From the NCBI GenBank assembly GCA_049323755.1, contig JBMOPE010000015.1, forward strand, positions 13,606 to 77,605: a DNA stretch of 64,000 nucleotides, read 5' to 3'. Shown piece after piece: positions 7,648 through 16,827 of this stretch. The DNA is from BRHc4a sp049323755. GTDB taxonomy: Bacteria; Bacillota; Desulfotomaculia; Desulfotomaculales; Desulfocucumaceae. Numbering within the stretch: position 1 is the first letter of the stretch; every line of letters starts with the position of its first letter. Under the pieces are notes generated by a model, which was not told the origin of the DNA, searched no databases, and saw only the letters and a list, made by a program, of their open reading frames with translations. A program made the translations under genes and the position numbers.

Positions 7648-9003
7648 ATGCTGTTGTCACAGACAGGTCCGGCAGTGCAAATACTATACGATCTTGAAGA
7701 GAGGCCTCCTGTCAAAAGAACACTGGTTTACAGCTTCCAGTGGCTTATATTTACCCTGGCCAACTCGGCGGTGGTGCCGCTAGTGGTGGGAACAGCGCTG
7801 GGACTTGACCAGCAGGGAATAGCCGACCTTGCCCAGAGGATACTCTTTTTTTCTGCGCTGGCATCACTGCTGCAGGTGCTTTTCGGTCACCGGCTGCCTA
7901 TAATAGAGGGGCCGTCGGGGATGTGGTGGGGGGTTTTTATAACCCTTTCGGTGCTTGCTCCGGGGATCGGAAAGCCTCTCTCTGTTTTGCGGACTGACCT
8001 TGAGGCGGGACTTCTGGCGGCGGGGCTGGTGATGGTGCTGGTGGGGGCCAGCGGGCTGATGAGCTTCGCCTTAAAGCTGTTTACACCGGCAGTTACGGGT
8101 TCGGTCCTGGTGCTTCTGGGCCTGCAGCTTTCCGGCACCTTTGTGGCCGGTATGCTGGGTGTGGGGGCTTCAGGCAGTTATATAGATATAAAATCGGTAG
8201 TTGTTTCCATAATTGTGGTGCTGGTAGTATTCTGGGTGACCCTCAAAGGCCCCGGCTTTTTGCGCAGCATTGCCATACTGGCGGGAATAATGGTGGGCTG
8301 GGCCATATCTGTTCCTCTGGGGCTTACAGGAACAGGACAATGGGAAAACTCTCATGTTTTAAGGGTTCCAGAAGTTTTTGCCTGGGGAACTCCCACCATT
8401 GATGCCGGAGTGCTTTTTACATCTGTGGTAACGGGGCTTCTGGTGCTCAGCAACCTTGTGGCAAGTATCCTGGCTATGGAAAAAACAATAGGCAGAGAGC
8501 TTCCGGGAAAAGTGTACAATAGGGGAGTTATTTTTACCGGGGTTGCCGATATTATGGCGGGGCTCGGGTCCACTGTGGGCTTTGTGCCCTATTCAGCGGG
8601 CGCGGGAATGGTAAGCCTTACCGGGGTGGCCTCCAGGCTGCCGTTTATAATTTTTACTGTTGCCATGATGATTTTGGGCCTTGTTCCACCGGTGGGAATT
8701 TTTCTGTCTTCCATACCGGCCCCGGTGGGCTACTCCGTTCTCCTGGCTTCCTTTGCACAGATGATGGGCTTCGGGATAAGGGATTATCTTAAGCTCAAGC
8801 TGGACACCAGGGACTTTTTCGTTGTGGGATTTTCAGTCCTTTTCGGCGCGGGGGTCATGTTCCTTCCCCCCGGGGTTTACAGCGGAGTGCCGGTGGTGGT
8901 CAGGTATATTCTGGGGAATGGATTTATAACAGGAATGATTCTTGTTATAGTCCTGGAGCACATCATACTCCCCCGGTCAAGGTTTGGAAGGATGAACACA
9001 TAA
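7648..9003 (+). CDS. NCS2 family nucleobase (uracil/xanthine) permease
   Basis: A polytopic transporter of 451 residues in the nucleobase-cation symporter 2 family (solute carrier family 23), taking up uracil, xanthine or uric acid. It starts with the typical FQWLIFTLANSAVVPLVVG. It continues through about 12-14 hydrophobic segments with PIIEGPSGMWWGVF in the position of the family's QxxxG region and GFVPYSAGAGMVSLTG later. Substrate cannot be assigned. GGAGG at 7641-7645 is only 2 bp from the ATG at 7648, so the TTG at 7654 may be the true start. The gene stands alone, with no purine or pyrimidine gene nearby. Confidence 0.88.
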   Translation: MLLSQTGPAVQILYDLEERPPVKRTLVYSFQWLIFTLANSAVVPLVVGTALGLDQQGIADLAQRILFFSALASLLQVLFGHRLPIIEGPSGMWWGVFITLSVLAPGIGKPLSVLRTDLEAGLLAAGLVMVLVGASGLMSFALKLFTPAVTGSVLVLLGLQLSGTFVAGMLGVGASGSYIDIKSVVVSIIVVLVVFWVTLKGPGFLRSIAILAGIMVGWAISVPLGLTGTGQWENSHVLRVPEVFAWGTPTIDAGVLFTSVVTGLLVLSNLVASILAMEKTIGRELPGKVYNRGVIFTGVADIMAGLGSTVGFVPYSAGAGMVSLTGVASRLPFIIFTVAMMILGLVPPVGIFLSSIPAPVGYSVLLASFAQMMGFGIRDYLKLKLDTRDFFVVGFSVLFGAGVMFLPPGVYSGVPVVVRYILGNGFITGMILVIVLEHIILPRSRFGRMNT

Positions 9004-9118
9004 GACTTACAAGTATAGTTTGGGGTCTGAATTCTGAATTCCGACCGCAGATTATTTCAGGTAAGCAATAAACGTATTGCCTGGCTGTAACGAAAAGGAT
9101 ATAATTATAAAATAACGG

Positions 9119-9228
9119 GATCATGAAGGTCCCAGCGTTGCCAGACGGAATATCCTGCAGAGTATAAAACCATAAAGTTTGTTAAGAGTGGCCATGAAGG
9201 TCTGAAAGCCGTTGGAGCGGTTATAATA
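9119..9228 (+). promoter_or_regulatory. Possible leader element upstream of cbiQ
   Basis: The 280-bp gap before cbiQ contains two copies of CATGAAGGTC (9122-9131 and 9193-9202). Each is followed by a similar stretch (AGCGTTGCCA and AGCCGTTGGA). No cobalamin or NiCo riboswitch motif was recognised. The repeated motif may be a binding site or part of an RNA leader; this is a weak inference. Confidence 0.25.
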
Positions 9229-9287
9229 TCAGATCTGAATGGCTATTATTGTTTTATGGCAATATTATGAAGGATTGGTGTTTCTAC

Positions 9288-10100
9288 ATGTGTAATGCAG
9301 CCCATCACGACCATAGCACCGCTTGCGTTATAACAGAAAAAACAGTAAATAGGGTGGACCCCAGGGTCAAAATAGTGGCCATTTTCGGGTTCGTGGCAGT
9401 GGTTTCCTCTCTTTCCTCGGTACCTATACTGGCGGTGGCGGCGGTACTGATGACCGCACTGGCTTTTGTTTCCGGAATAACGCCGGTGCAGTTGGCCAAA
9501 AGGGTTGCCCTGGTCCTGCCCTTTACGGGATTTATACTGGTATTCCTTCCCTTTATGGTTCCCGGTAATCCGGTATTCAATATAGATGCAGGGCTCTTCA
9601 GCCTTAACGTTACTGACCGGGGCCTTGACCGGGCGGCAATACTTTCACTGAGGGTGCTGGGAGCGGTCCTGGCTGTGAATGTTCTTACTGCCTCAACTCC
9701 CCTTGCTGATTTAATGAGGGCCCTTAGGGAACTCAGGGTTCCGGGCGTATTTGTGCAGGTTTTGGAGTTTACCGTCAGGTATATATATGTGCTGGCCGAA
9801 GAGGTTAAAAGGATGAGGCTGGCGCGGAAGTCAAGGTGCTTTGAGACCGGAAGGAGCCTTTTTGACCTTGATACTTTTAAAGCCTTGGGACATCTGGTTG
9901 GAGTTCTTTTTGTCCGGTCATGGGACAGGGGTGAAAGAATATACAATGCCATGTTATCCAGGGGGTACACCGGTGACGAGGGGCCGAAGGCAAAAGTTGC
10001 CAGGCCCGGCTGGACGGATATTTGCTGGGGAATGGGTGTGCTTGCAGTATCCGTGGGACTGAGACTTTTTGAAAAGGGCACTCTCGCCGGCCTGTTTTAA
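9288..10100 (+). CDS. cbiQ: Cobalt/nickel ECF transporter transmembrane (T) component CbiQ
   Basis: CbiQ is the integral membrane coupling subunit of energy-coupling factor transporters for Co or Ni. The 270-residue protein has NRVDPRVKIVAIFGF at the start of its membrane domain, about five helices, and the coupling region EEVKRMRLARKSRCFE and RIYNAMLSRGYTGD that contacts the ATPase. I chose the ATG at 9288 because family members begin about 20 residues before VDPRVK; ribosome-binding sites here are weak. cbiO follows 32 bp later. No substrate-binding CbiM/NikM or CbiN gene lies beside them, so that part must be elsewhere in the genome. Confidence 0.9.
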   Translation: MCNAAHHDHSTACVITEKTVNRVDPRVKIVAIFGFVAVVSSLSSVPILAVAAVLMTALAFVSGITPVQLAKRVALVLPFTGFILVFLPFMVPGNPVFNIDAGLFSLNVTDRGLDRAAILSLRVLGAVLAVNVLTASTPLADLMRALRELRVPGVFVQVLEFTVRYIYVLAEEVKRMRLARKSRCFETGRSLFDLDTFKALGHLVGVLFVRSWDRGERIYNAMLSRGYTGDEGPKAKVARPGWTDICWGMGVLAVSVGLRLFEKGTLAGLF

Positions 10101-10132
10101 AAGGGTATTTATTCGACGGGTGGGGATTATAA

Positions 10133-11632
10133 TTGGCTGTAATTGAGATTAATGACATTTATTATACCTACAGAGACGGCACTGAGGCCCTTAGGGGCCT
10201 TTCACTTTACGTGGAGCAGGGTGAAAGGGTGGCACTGCTGGGCCCTAACGGGGCGGGCAAGTCAACACTGCTTTTGCACCTTAACGGAATCAACCTGCCC
10301 AGGAGTGGAAAGGTTTCAGTGCTGGGGCGCGAGGTCAGCCGGAAAACTGAAAAATGGGTAAGGTCCAGGGTTGGGATAGTTTTTCAGGACCCTGACGACC
10401 AGGTTTTTTCATCCACGGTGTGGGATGATGTGGCCTTCGGGCCTAAAAACATGGGTCTGGAACGGGAGGAAATTGAAAGCAGGGTCAGATATGCCCTTGA
10501 GGCGGTAGGAATGCTTGGCCACTCAACTAAGGCCCCTTATCACCTCAGCTACGGTCAGAAGAAGAGAGTGGCCATAGCGGGAGTTCTGGCCATGATGCCT
10601 GAAATAGTGGTGTTGGACGAGCCTATGGCCTTTCTTGACCCCAGGGGAAAGGACACCCTGCAGGGAATACTTAACTGGATGCATGACCGGGGACAGACCA
10701 TTATTATAGCTACCCATGATGTTGACTTTGCCGTTGAATGGGCGGACAGAGTGGTTATAATTAAAGACGGAAAGACTTTGGCCCACGGTGGCCGTGATTT
10801 GCTCAGGGACTGGAGGCTGGTGGAAGAGGCCCAGCTTAGGCTTCCCCTGATAAGCAAGGTATTTTTAAGGGTTGCGGAAATGGAAATAAAGCCCCTTCCA
10901 CAAACCATTTCCGAGGCGGTGGATGCCATAAGGGAGCTTGCCGGAGGCCACATGACACCGGCTGAGAAAGGACGGGAAAGAGGTATGGAAAGTAAGGTTT
11001 CTGAAATAAACAGCGGTTATAATGCCTGGCTTGAGCCCGAGCATCTGCACTATCACAGCGGGGTGGTCCAGGCGCGGGCTCTTTGGGGAAGGATGATGAA
11101 AAGGGAAAGCTGGGACGATATTCGCGGGTGGATAAGTTACGCCGTTGACCCCTCGGGGGCCCTTCTGGATGCCGATATAGCTCCGGGTGAGGATAATTTT
11201 TACAAAGTGGCCTTCTATACTGGTGATGAGGGACTTTATAACCTCGTAATGGAGAGTGATGGAAGATTTGACGGGGGCAGGCTGCTGCAAAGGGCCAGGA
11301 TTCCGGTACCGGTGGGGCACCATATTCATGGTAATCTGGTTAACACCTGCAAGGAAGGACTTGACGTGTACTGTGAAGAATACAGGGAATACGGTCCGGG
11401 GCAGGAAATCATATTAACGGTTATGCTAAACGGAAGGCCGCTGCCCGGTTCTATAATAAAAGCCACATACCACTTCCATGAAGGGGATGGGTATCCCTGG
11501 ACAGGTGAGACCGGGGAGGATGGGCGGGTTAAATTCACTTTCCCTGAAAAGGGCCACTGGTTATTTACCTGTACCCATTCGGACTCTTCGGGGCTTTATA
11601 CATCATCCTTTGTTATAGCCGGGGTAAGGTAA
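10133..11632 (+). CDS. cbiO: ECF transporter ATPase CbiO with a C-terminal DUF4198-like domain
   Basis: Residues 1 to about 280 form a complete ABC ATPase: Walker A GPNGAGKST at 37-45, Q-loop VFQDPDDQVF, signature LSYGQKKR, Walker B IVVLDEP and the H-loop ATHD. It would energise Co or Ni import with CbiQ. A normal CbiO stops here, but this frame runs on to 499 residues. The extra 215 residues contain EPEHLHYHSG, GHHIHGNLVNTC and ATYHFHEGDGYPWTGETG and look like DUF4198, a domain associated with nickel/cobalt transport that is normally exported. No signal peptide or membrane segment separates the two. The start is TTG at 10133. The ATPase call is certain; the domain name for the tail is a judgement from motifs. 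Confidence 0.88.
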   Translation: MAVIEINDIYYTYRDGTEALRGLSLYVEQGERVALLGPNGAGKSTLLLHLNGINLPRSGKVSVLGREVSRKTEKWVRSRVGIVFQDPDDQVFSSTVWDDVAFGPKNMGLEREEIESRVRYALEAVGMLGHSTKAPYHLSYGQKKRVAIAGVLAMMPEIVVLDEPMAFLDPRGKDTLQGILNWMHDRGQTIIIATHDVDFAVEWADRVVIIKDGKTLAHGGRDLLRDWRLVEEAQLRLPLISKVFLRVAEMEIKPLPQTISEAVDAIRELAGGHMTPAEKGRERGMESKVSEINSGYNAWLEPEHLHYHSGVVQARALWGRMMKRESWDDIRGWISYAVDPSGALLDADIAPGEDNFYKVAFYTGDEGLYNLVMESDGRFDGGRLLQRARIPVPVGHHIHGNLVNTCKEGLDVYCEEYREYGPGQEIILTVMLNGRPLPGSIIKATYHFHEGDGYPWTGETGEDGRVKFTFPEKGHWLFTCTHSDSSGLYTSSFVIAGVR

Positions 11633-11641
11633 TATTAGGTG

Positions 11642-11670
11642 TCTACACCTGCCATAGTATTGGGTATAAT
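11642..11670 (+). promoter_or_regulatory. Promoter upstream of murT-gatD
   Basis: TCTACA, 17 bp, TATAAT (11665-11670). A transcript from here would begin at about 11677, after the ATG at 11674, which supports translation of murT from the TTG at 11716. Confidence 0.55.
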
Positions 11671-11715
11671 AGTATGCTGACACATGATGAAGTCGATATA
11701 ACACGGAGGTCAAAT

Positions 11716-13128
11716 TTGAACGGTATCAGGCTTTATTTGGCACTTATCACTGCTAAAATTTTGTATTTTTTAATAAGGCTCCTTGGAAAGGGCAGGGGAA
11801 CATCCCTTCCGGGAAGGGTTGCACTGCGGATATACCCCGGCCTTATAAGGGATCTGGCAAAACGTATCAAAAAAGGTATTATTGTTGTGACCGGAACAAA
11901 CGGCAAAACAACAACCAACAATATGATCGCCAGGATTCTTGAGTCCAGCGGGCTCAGGGTTTTGATAAACAGGGAGGGCGCCAATCTTATTACTGGTGTG
12001 GCGACAGCTTTTGCCAGGGACATGGACATCTTCAACAGGCGGACCTTTGACTATGCTTGCCTCGAAATGGATGAGGCGGCCTTTCCCACAGTGGCTCCAC
12101 TGGTAAAACCAGGATTTGTGGTTGTTACCAACTTTTTCAGGGATCAGCTGGACAGGTATGGTGAGCTGGATAAAACGGTATCCCTTGTAAGGGGCGCACT
12201 AAAAAGAATGGAAGGTTTGAAACTTATTTTGAACGCCGATGATCCCCTTGTTGCTCAGCTTGGACGTAGTACGGGACAGCATTCAGTGTTTTACGGGGTG
12301 GCTGAGCACGGTGGTGTTACACGCAGGGGATCGGCGGCCAGGGAAGCAAAGTTTTGTCCTTTTTGCGGCAAGGAACTAAATTACCGCTATTACCAATACA
12401 GCCAGCTGGGGTCCTACAGCTGTCCAGGCTGCGGTTTTATCCGCCCGGACCCTGATATTGAGGGGACATCTCCTGAAATAAGGGGAACAGGGACTTCATG
12501 CCGCGTGAGATTTAGACAGGGGTCTTTCATTCCCCTGGATGTGCCTGTATATGGAATGTACAATCTCTATAACGCCTTAGCCGCCTATTCCACTGCCCTT
12601 CTTCTGGATCTGAGCCCTCAGAAGGCTGCCGGGTATCTAAGGGGGTACCGTCCTGCCACAGGAAGAATGGAGAGGTTTAATTACCAGGGGAAGCAGGTAT
12701 ACCTAAATTTAGTGAAGAACCCCACCGGCTTTAACGAGGGGATTGGGGCACTGGTGGAAATTGCTCATCCGGTTCTGGATGTGATGATCGCCATAAACGA
12801 TAATGACGCTGACGGAAGAGACATTTCGTGGCTCTGGGATGTTGATTTTGAAATACTGGCTGATAATCAGGAAAAATTACGGGAGATAGTGTGTTCAGGC
12901 CAGCGGGCCGAAGAGATGGCCCTGAGGCTTAAATATGCCGGGATACCGGAGTCCAAAATAGAGGTGGAGGGTGATTTCGGTAAAGCGGTTGAAAGAGCCC
13001 TAAAAGGTACGGCAGGGAAGACCTGTATTTTGGCAACTTATACGGCCCTGTGGCCGGTGGAAAGGATTTTGAGCGGGTATGCCAAGAGGGATCAAGCCGA
13101 AGTTGAACATTTGCCACATGTATCCTGA
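11716..13128 (+). CDS. murT: Lipid II isoglutaminyl synthase, Mur ligase subunit MurT
   Basis: With GatD, MurT amidates the D-glutamate of the lipid II stem peptide to D-isoglutamine. The ATP-binding loop VTGTNGKTTTNN is near the N-terminus. The central domain carries the MurT-specific zinc ribbon, CPFCGKEL and CPGCGF. The C-terminal DUF1727 region contains VKNPTGFNEG and the Asp-rich INDNDADGRD. About 470 residues from TTG at 11716, which has GGAGG at 11705-11709. An ATG at 11674 lies before the predicted transcription start. The 3' end overlaps gatD, the usual arrangement. Confidence 0.94.
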   Translation: MNGIRLYLALITAKILYFLIRLLGKGRGTSLPGRVALRIYPGLIRDLAKRIKKGIIVVTGTNGKTTTNNMIARILESSGLRVLINREGANLITGVATAFARDMDIFNRRTFDYACLEMDEAAFPTVAPLVKPGFVVVTNFFRDQLDRYGELDKTVSLVRGALKRMEGLKLILNADDPLVAQLGRSTGQHSVFYGVAEHGGVTRRGSAAREAKFCPFCGKELNYRYYQYSQLGSYSCPGCGFIRPDPDIEGTSPEIRGTGTSCRVRFRQGSFIPLDVPVYGMYNLYNALAAYSTALLLDLSPQKAAGYLRGYRPATGRMERFNYQGKQVYLNLVKNPTGFNEGIGALVEIAHPVLDVMIAINDNDADGRDISWLWDVDFEILADNQEKLREIVCSGQRAEEMALRLKYAGIPESKIEVEGDFGKAVERALKGTAGKTCILATYTALWPVERILSGYAKRDQAEVEHLPHVS

Positions 13129-13825
13129 CCTCCTTAATCTATACGGAGACAGGGGTAATGTAATGGCCTTCAGAATGAGGTGCCTGTGGCGGGACATAGA
13201 TGTGGATATTTACCAGGTCAATATAGGTGAAAAAGTGAACTTCTCGCAGATGGATTTTATTTTCCTGGGGGGCGGGTCCGACAGGGAGCAGAATTTAATG
13301 ACTGCTGATTTAATTGAAAGATCCGGCTACCTGGAGGAAGCCATTGAGGGCGGTGTTTCTGTCCTGGCCATTTGCGGAGGCTACCAGCTCCTGGGGAAAT
13401 ATTATAAAACCCAGACCGGTGAGGTTATTCCCGGTCTGGGCATTCTGGACCACTATACAGAAGGCGGGGAGAAAAGGCTTATAGGAAATGTTTCCGTAGA
13501 AATTGACCTGGGGGGCGTTACAAACAGAATAACCGGGTTTGAAAACCATTCCGGGAGAACTTACCTGGGGAAACTGGAGCCCCTGGGCAAGGTGCTGTCC
13601 GGTCATGGCAACAATGGGCTGGACGGAATGGAAGGAGCGCGCTACAAAAAATTAATCTGCTCGTACCTGCACGGCCCTCTTTTGCCGAAGAACCCTTTTA
13701 TAACCGACTATCTGATAGCCTCCGCCCTTAATAGGAAGTTTGGCGATATACCCCTTAAAAGTCTTGACGATAGTATAGAAAACTCTGCAAACAGGGTAAT
13801 GTTAAACCGTCTGCTGGGTTCCTGA
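13079..13825 (+). CDS. gatD: Lipid II isoglutaminyl synthase, glutaminase subunit GatD
   Basis: GatD releases ammonia from glutamine for MurT. It is a class I glutamine amidotransferase of the CobB/CobQ type with the nucleophile Cys in LAICGGYQLLGKYY and the catalytic His in YLHGPLLPKNP. The region HMYPDLLNLYGDRGNV is a family signature. The exact start is uncertain. The ATG at 13079 overlaps murT by 50 bp. Homologues usually begin near KLNICHMYP, so the TTG at about 13103 is an alternative. Confidence 0.93.
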   Translation: MPRGIKPKLNICHMYPDLLNLYGDRGNVMAFRMRCLWRDIDVDIYQVNIGEKVNFSQMDFIFLGGGSDREQNLMTADLIERSGYLEEAIEGGVSVLAICGGYQLLGKYYKTQTGEVIPGLGILDHYTEGGEKRLIGNVSVEIDLGGVTNRITGFENHSGRTYLGKLEPLGKVLSGHGNNGLDGMEGARYKKLICSYLHGPLLPKNPFITDYLIASALNRKFGDIPLKSLDDSIENSANRVMLNRLLGS

Positions 13826-13941
13826 TTTCCTTAAAGCGGTACTCAATAATTGTTATAAGATTTTACACGTTTCATATATGTCCCGTTGGACCACAGAGTC
13901 TTTCGGGGCATTTTTCTATAAGGTACCAAGTGAGGGACTGC

Positions 13942-13970
13942 TTGACAGGACAATAAGTCAGATCTAAGAT
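13942..13970 (+). promoter_or_regulatory. Promoter for the TetR regulator and exporter operon
   Basis: TTGACA (13942-13947), 17 bp, TAAGAT (13965-13970). The -35 box is perfect and the spacing ideal. The likely start of transcription at about 13977 is just before the candidate operator. Confidence 0.7.
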
Positions 13971-13980
13971 TAAATTATAC

Positions 13981-13990
13981 TGACTGGTCA
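13981..13990 (+). promoter_or_regulatory. Candidate TetR operator
   Basis: TGAC-TG-GTCA, a short inverted repeat placed about 5 bp after the predicted transcription start and 24 bp before the regulator's ATG. A TetR repressor bound here would block its own operon. Inference from position and symmetry. Confidence 0.5.
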
Positions 13991-14014
13991 ATTTAAATAA
14001 AATAGGAGGTTCTG

Positions 14015-14686
14015 ATGCCGAAGGTTGGTATGGAGCCAATACGTAAAGCAGCAGTTATTAATGCGGCGTTGGAGTGTATTTGTGAATCAGGTGTTGAAGC
14101 CGCAACACTTGATATTGTGGCCGAAAGGGCAGGCTGCTCTAAAGGAGTCGTGGCCTACTATTTCAAAACAAAGAAAGGATTAATGCTGGAGGCATTAAAA
14201 GCTTTTCTGTCCTACTACCAGAAATCGATACAGAGTAAGATTACCAAAGGTATGAGATCAGAAGAGATGATTCAAATTGTTGTCGATGAGGGACTTCCTT
14301 CTCTTGAGGGAGATGGAGATGTTCATAATCCAGATATAAATGTTTCAGATCTACATGGCTCTGCTGGTGCAATGTGGATTCCTCCTGACAAAAAGGCCCG
14401 CCTGTTTGTGCAGTTTTTTTCGAGAGCTATGGTTGACCGTGAATTTCAGTCTGTGATCCAGGACGTCTATAAAAATGACATAACCGGCATTGAAGCCATT
14501 ATTAACTACGGGATTGACAGTAATGAGTATTCCGGTGTGAACGCTTTAAAAACGGCTTACGGCCTCCTTGCCATGATTGTGGGCTTAAGCTTCTTTCGCG
14601 TGACTGATGTTGGTTTGCCCGGAAGCCTGGATAATCGTGTGGTGTGCATGGATTATTTAAATGACACTCTTATTAAAAATCATTAA
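14015..14686 (+). CDS. TetR family transcriptional regulator
   Basis: A repressor of 223 residues. The N-terminal TetR helix-turn-helix spans about residues 8-55 (AALECICESGVEAATLDIVA, then GCSKGVVAYYFKTKKGLMLE). The C-terminal ligand-binding half is divergent, as usual. The start ATG follows TAGGAGG. It is 48 bp upstream of an ABC exporter pair in the same direction, so it most likely controls that exporter in response to a drug or toxic compound. The ligand is unknown. Confidence 0.92.
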   Translation: MPKVGMEPIRKAAVINAALECICESGVEAATLDIVAERAGCSKGVVAYYFKTKKGLMLEALKAFLSYYQKSIQSKITKGMRSEEMIQIVVDEGLPSLEGDGDVHNPDINVSDLHGSAGAMWIPPDKKARLFVQFFSRAMVDREFQSVIQDVYKNDITGIEAIINYGIDSNEYSGVNALKTAYGLLAMIVGLSFFRVTDVGLPGSLDNRVVCMDYLNDTLIKNH

Positions 14687-14734
14687 TAGAAATGAGCCCC
14701 GAAGGGCGCTAAAAAAATTTTTAAGGGGGTTGCC

Positions 14735-15679
14735 ATGTTAAATAATGAGGAGATTGCCCTATCGGTGGAAAAACTGACCAAGCGTTTTGGAGATTTTGTG
14801 GCAGTAAATAGTGTCAGTATAAAAATCTCAACAGGTCAGGTTTATGGAATTCTGGGACCTAATGGGGCGGGAAAAAGCACACTGATCAAGATGATTACAG
14901 GACTTTTACGGGCAGATGCCGGGACGGTTAGTATTTTTGGCAAAAGCTTGTATTCACGGTCAGCAGTGGGACTTATTGGCCTGTGCCCACAAGAACTGGT
15001 TATTTGGGAAGGTCTGACGCTTCTTGAGCAGCTTTTGTTTATTGCCAGGATGTATAATGTTCCTTCCGATGCAGCCGTCAAAAGAGCTTTAGAGCTATTA
15101 GACGCAATGGGCTTAAGTAATAAAAAGAACAAACTGGCCTCCACGCTTTCCGGTGGAATGAAAAGAAGGCTTAATATACTTCTGGCACTTATGCACGACC
15201 CCAGGATTTTATTACTTGATGAGCCCCAAGCCGGCCTGGATCCGCAAAGCCGTATTCTGGTGCGGGAGTACATAAAAAGCATCGCCAGAAAAAAAACAGT
15301 AATTATAACCACACATGATATGGAGGAAGCGGACAAAGTAATAGACCGGGTAGCCATTATAGACCGGGGGAAAATAATTGTCGATGATACGCCATATCTT
15401 TTGAAAAAGACTGTATTCCAGGGAGAACTGCTTGAATTTACCCTGTCGGGCAGCACAGTAGAAGACAGGGGTATATTTGATTCTATAAAGGAAGAATGTA
15501 AATCGGTAAGCATCAGTGGAAATGTCCTTCGACTGGTTTCCAGCACACCTTCAGATATGATAAAACCTGTTGAGGCGATCTTAAATAACCTGGGGATTCG
15601 AATTGAGGATATTAAAATACGAAAAGGAACTCTGGAGGATGTTTTTATTAGCCTGACAGGAAGGGGGCTACGTGATTGA
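14735..15679 (+). CDS. ABC transporter ATP-binding protein (DrrA/CcmA-type exporter)
   Basis: A 314-residue ABC ATPase. It has Walker A GPNGAGKST (about residues 44-52), signature LSGGMKRR, Walker B ILLLDEPQAGLDP and H-loop TTHDMEEADK. The C-terminal extension after residue 230 is typical of ABC-2 type export ATPases for drugs or antibiotics. The ATG follows AAGGGGG. Its stop overlaps the TTG start of the permease gene (TTGA), so the two are translationally coupled. Confidence 0.93.
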   Translation: MLNNEEIALSVEKLTKRFGDFVAVNSVSIKISTGQVYGILGPNGAGKSTLIKMITGLLRADAGTVSIFGKSLYSRSAVGLIGLCPQELVIWEGLTLLEQLLFIARMYNVPSDAAVKRALELLDAMGLSNKKNKLASTLSGGMKRRLNILLALMHDPRILLLDEPQAGLDPQSRILVREYIKSIARKKTVIITTHDMEEADKVIDRVAIIDRGKIIVDDTPYLLKKTVFQGELLEFTLSGSTVEDRGIFDSIKEECKSVSISGNVLRLVSSTPSDMIKPVEAILNNLGIRIEDIKIRKGTLEDVFISLTGRGLRD

Positions 15680-16827
15680 GATTTAAGTACTATCTAATCA
15701 AAACTCTAAAGGAAAACTGGCGGGACTGGAAAGTGCTGCTATTAACCCTGGCTTTTGCACCATGCTTTATATTTATATTATATGGCGCGTACGGAAACAC
15801 AAATCACAGTTATAATATAGTTTTAATAAATAAAGATAATGCAGATGGAAAATCACACAGCGAGGAAGTAATAAATCTTTTAAAGGAAACAAAATACCCT
15901 GATGGGATACCGGTCTATAATATTTCTTTTTCCAACAGCGTTGAGGACTCGATGGAAAAGCTGGAAAACAGAACGGTCGATGCCCTGGCGGTTTTCCCTG
16001 AAGATTTGACCGAAACCTTAAATGTAGCAGCGGTAAATAGTAATTATTCACCGACAAAGCTCAAGATCTTTGGTGATCCGCGCAATTCCAGGTATGCGGT
16101 GGCTGCCATTTTTTTACTGACAGACTTTGAGCATTATGTGAAAAGCGTTACCCATACAAAGGTTCCTGTGGAACTTGATGAGATTCTCATAGGAGAGGGC
16201 AAAGCGATTACTGACTTTGATTTATATGTGCCCGGAATTATTGTTCTGGCGCTGTTGAATATTATGTTTACAGCCGGTGTCTCACTGATAAAAGAAATTG
16301 AAAAGGGCACTATGCTAAGACTTGTCATGTCCAGGATTAAAACAGTAGAATTTTTTGGCGCTATTAGTGTTCTACAGATTGCATTAGGACTTGTTTCAAT
16401 GGTGCTGGCACTGGTGGTAGCATTAGTCTGTGGATTTGAATTTAAAGGGTCGTATGCCGCATTGGTTATAGCCGGCATGGTTTCTGGTATTGGGGTTATT
16501 GGACTTTCCATGATCACCGTGAGCTTTTTAAAAAGTGTATACGATTTGATGACGGTAGGTATTATTCCATACTTTATTGTGATGTTCTTTTCCGGTATCT
16601 TCTTCCCTTTGCCGCCGTTCCAGGTAGCCAGTTTTGGGGAGAATATAATCAGGCTAAATGACTTTTTGCCTCTGTCACTGACGGTAACGGCATTAAACAA
16701 AGTGCTCAACTTTGGTGCAGGGATTGCTGATATTGGTTTTGAATTAATTGCTACTTTGATTATATCAATTGTATACTGCACTATTGGGCTGGCATTATTC
16801 AACCGCAGGCATATGAGGCTGCTTTAG
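15676..16827 (+). CDS. ABC-2 type transporter permease
   Basis: The membrane partner of the preceding ATPase, 383 residues. It has one N-terminal helix (about 21-37), a long extracytoplasmic domain to about residue 180, then five or six helices in the C-terminal half with KEIEKGTMLRLVMSR before the second, the usual ABC-2 layout (YhgE/NatB-like). It starts with TTG overlapping the upstream stop. A substrate cannot be read from the sequence; the TetR context suggests drug or toxin efflux. Confidence 0.9.
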   Translation: MRFKYYLIKTLKENWRDWKVLLLTLAFAPCFIFILYGAYGNTNHSYNIVLINKDNADGKSHSEEVINLLKETKYPDGIPVYNISFSNSVEDSMEKLENRTVDALAVFPEDLTETLNVAAVNSNYSPTKLKIFGDPRNSRYAVAAIFLLTDFEHYVKSVTHTKVPVELDEILIGEGKAITDFDLYVPGIIVLALLNIMFTAGVSLIKEIEKGTMLRLVMSRIKTVEFFGAISVLQIALGLVSMVLALVVALVCGFEFKGSYAALVIAGMVSGIGVIGLSMITVSFLKSVYDLMTVGIIPYFIVMFFSGIFFPLPPFQVASFGENIIRLNDFLPLSLTVTALNKVLNFGAGIADIGFELIATLIISIVYCTIGLALFNRRHMRLL

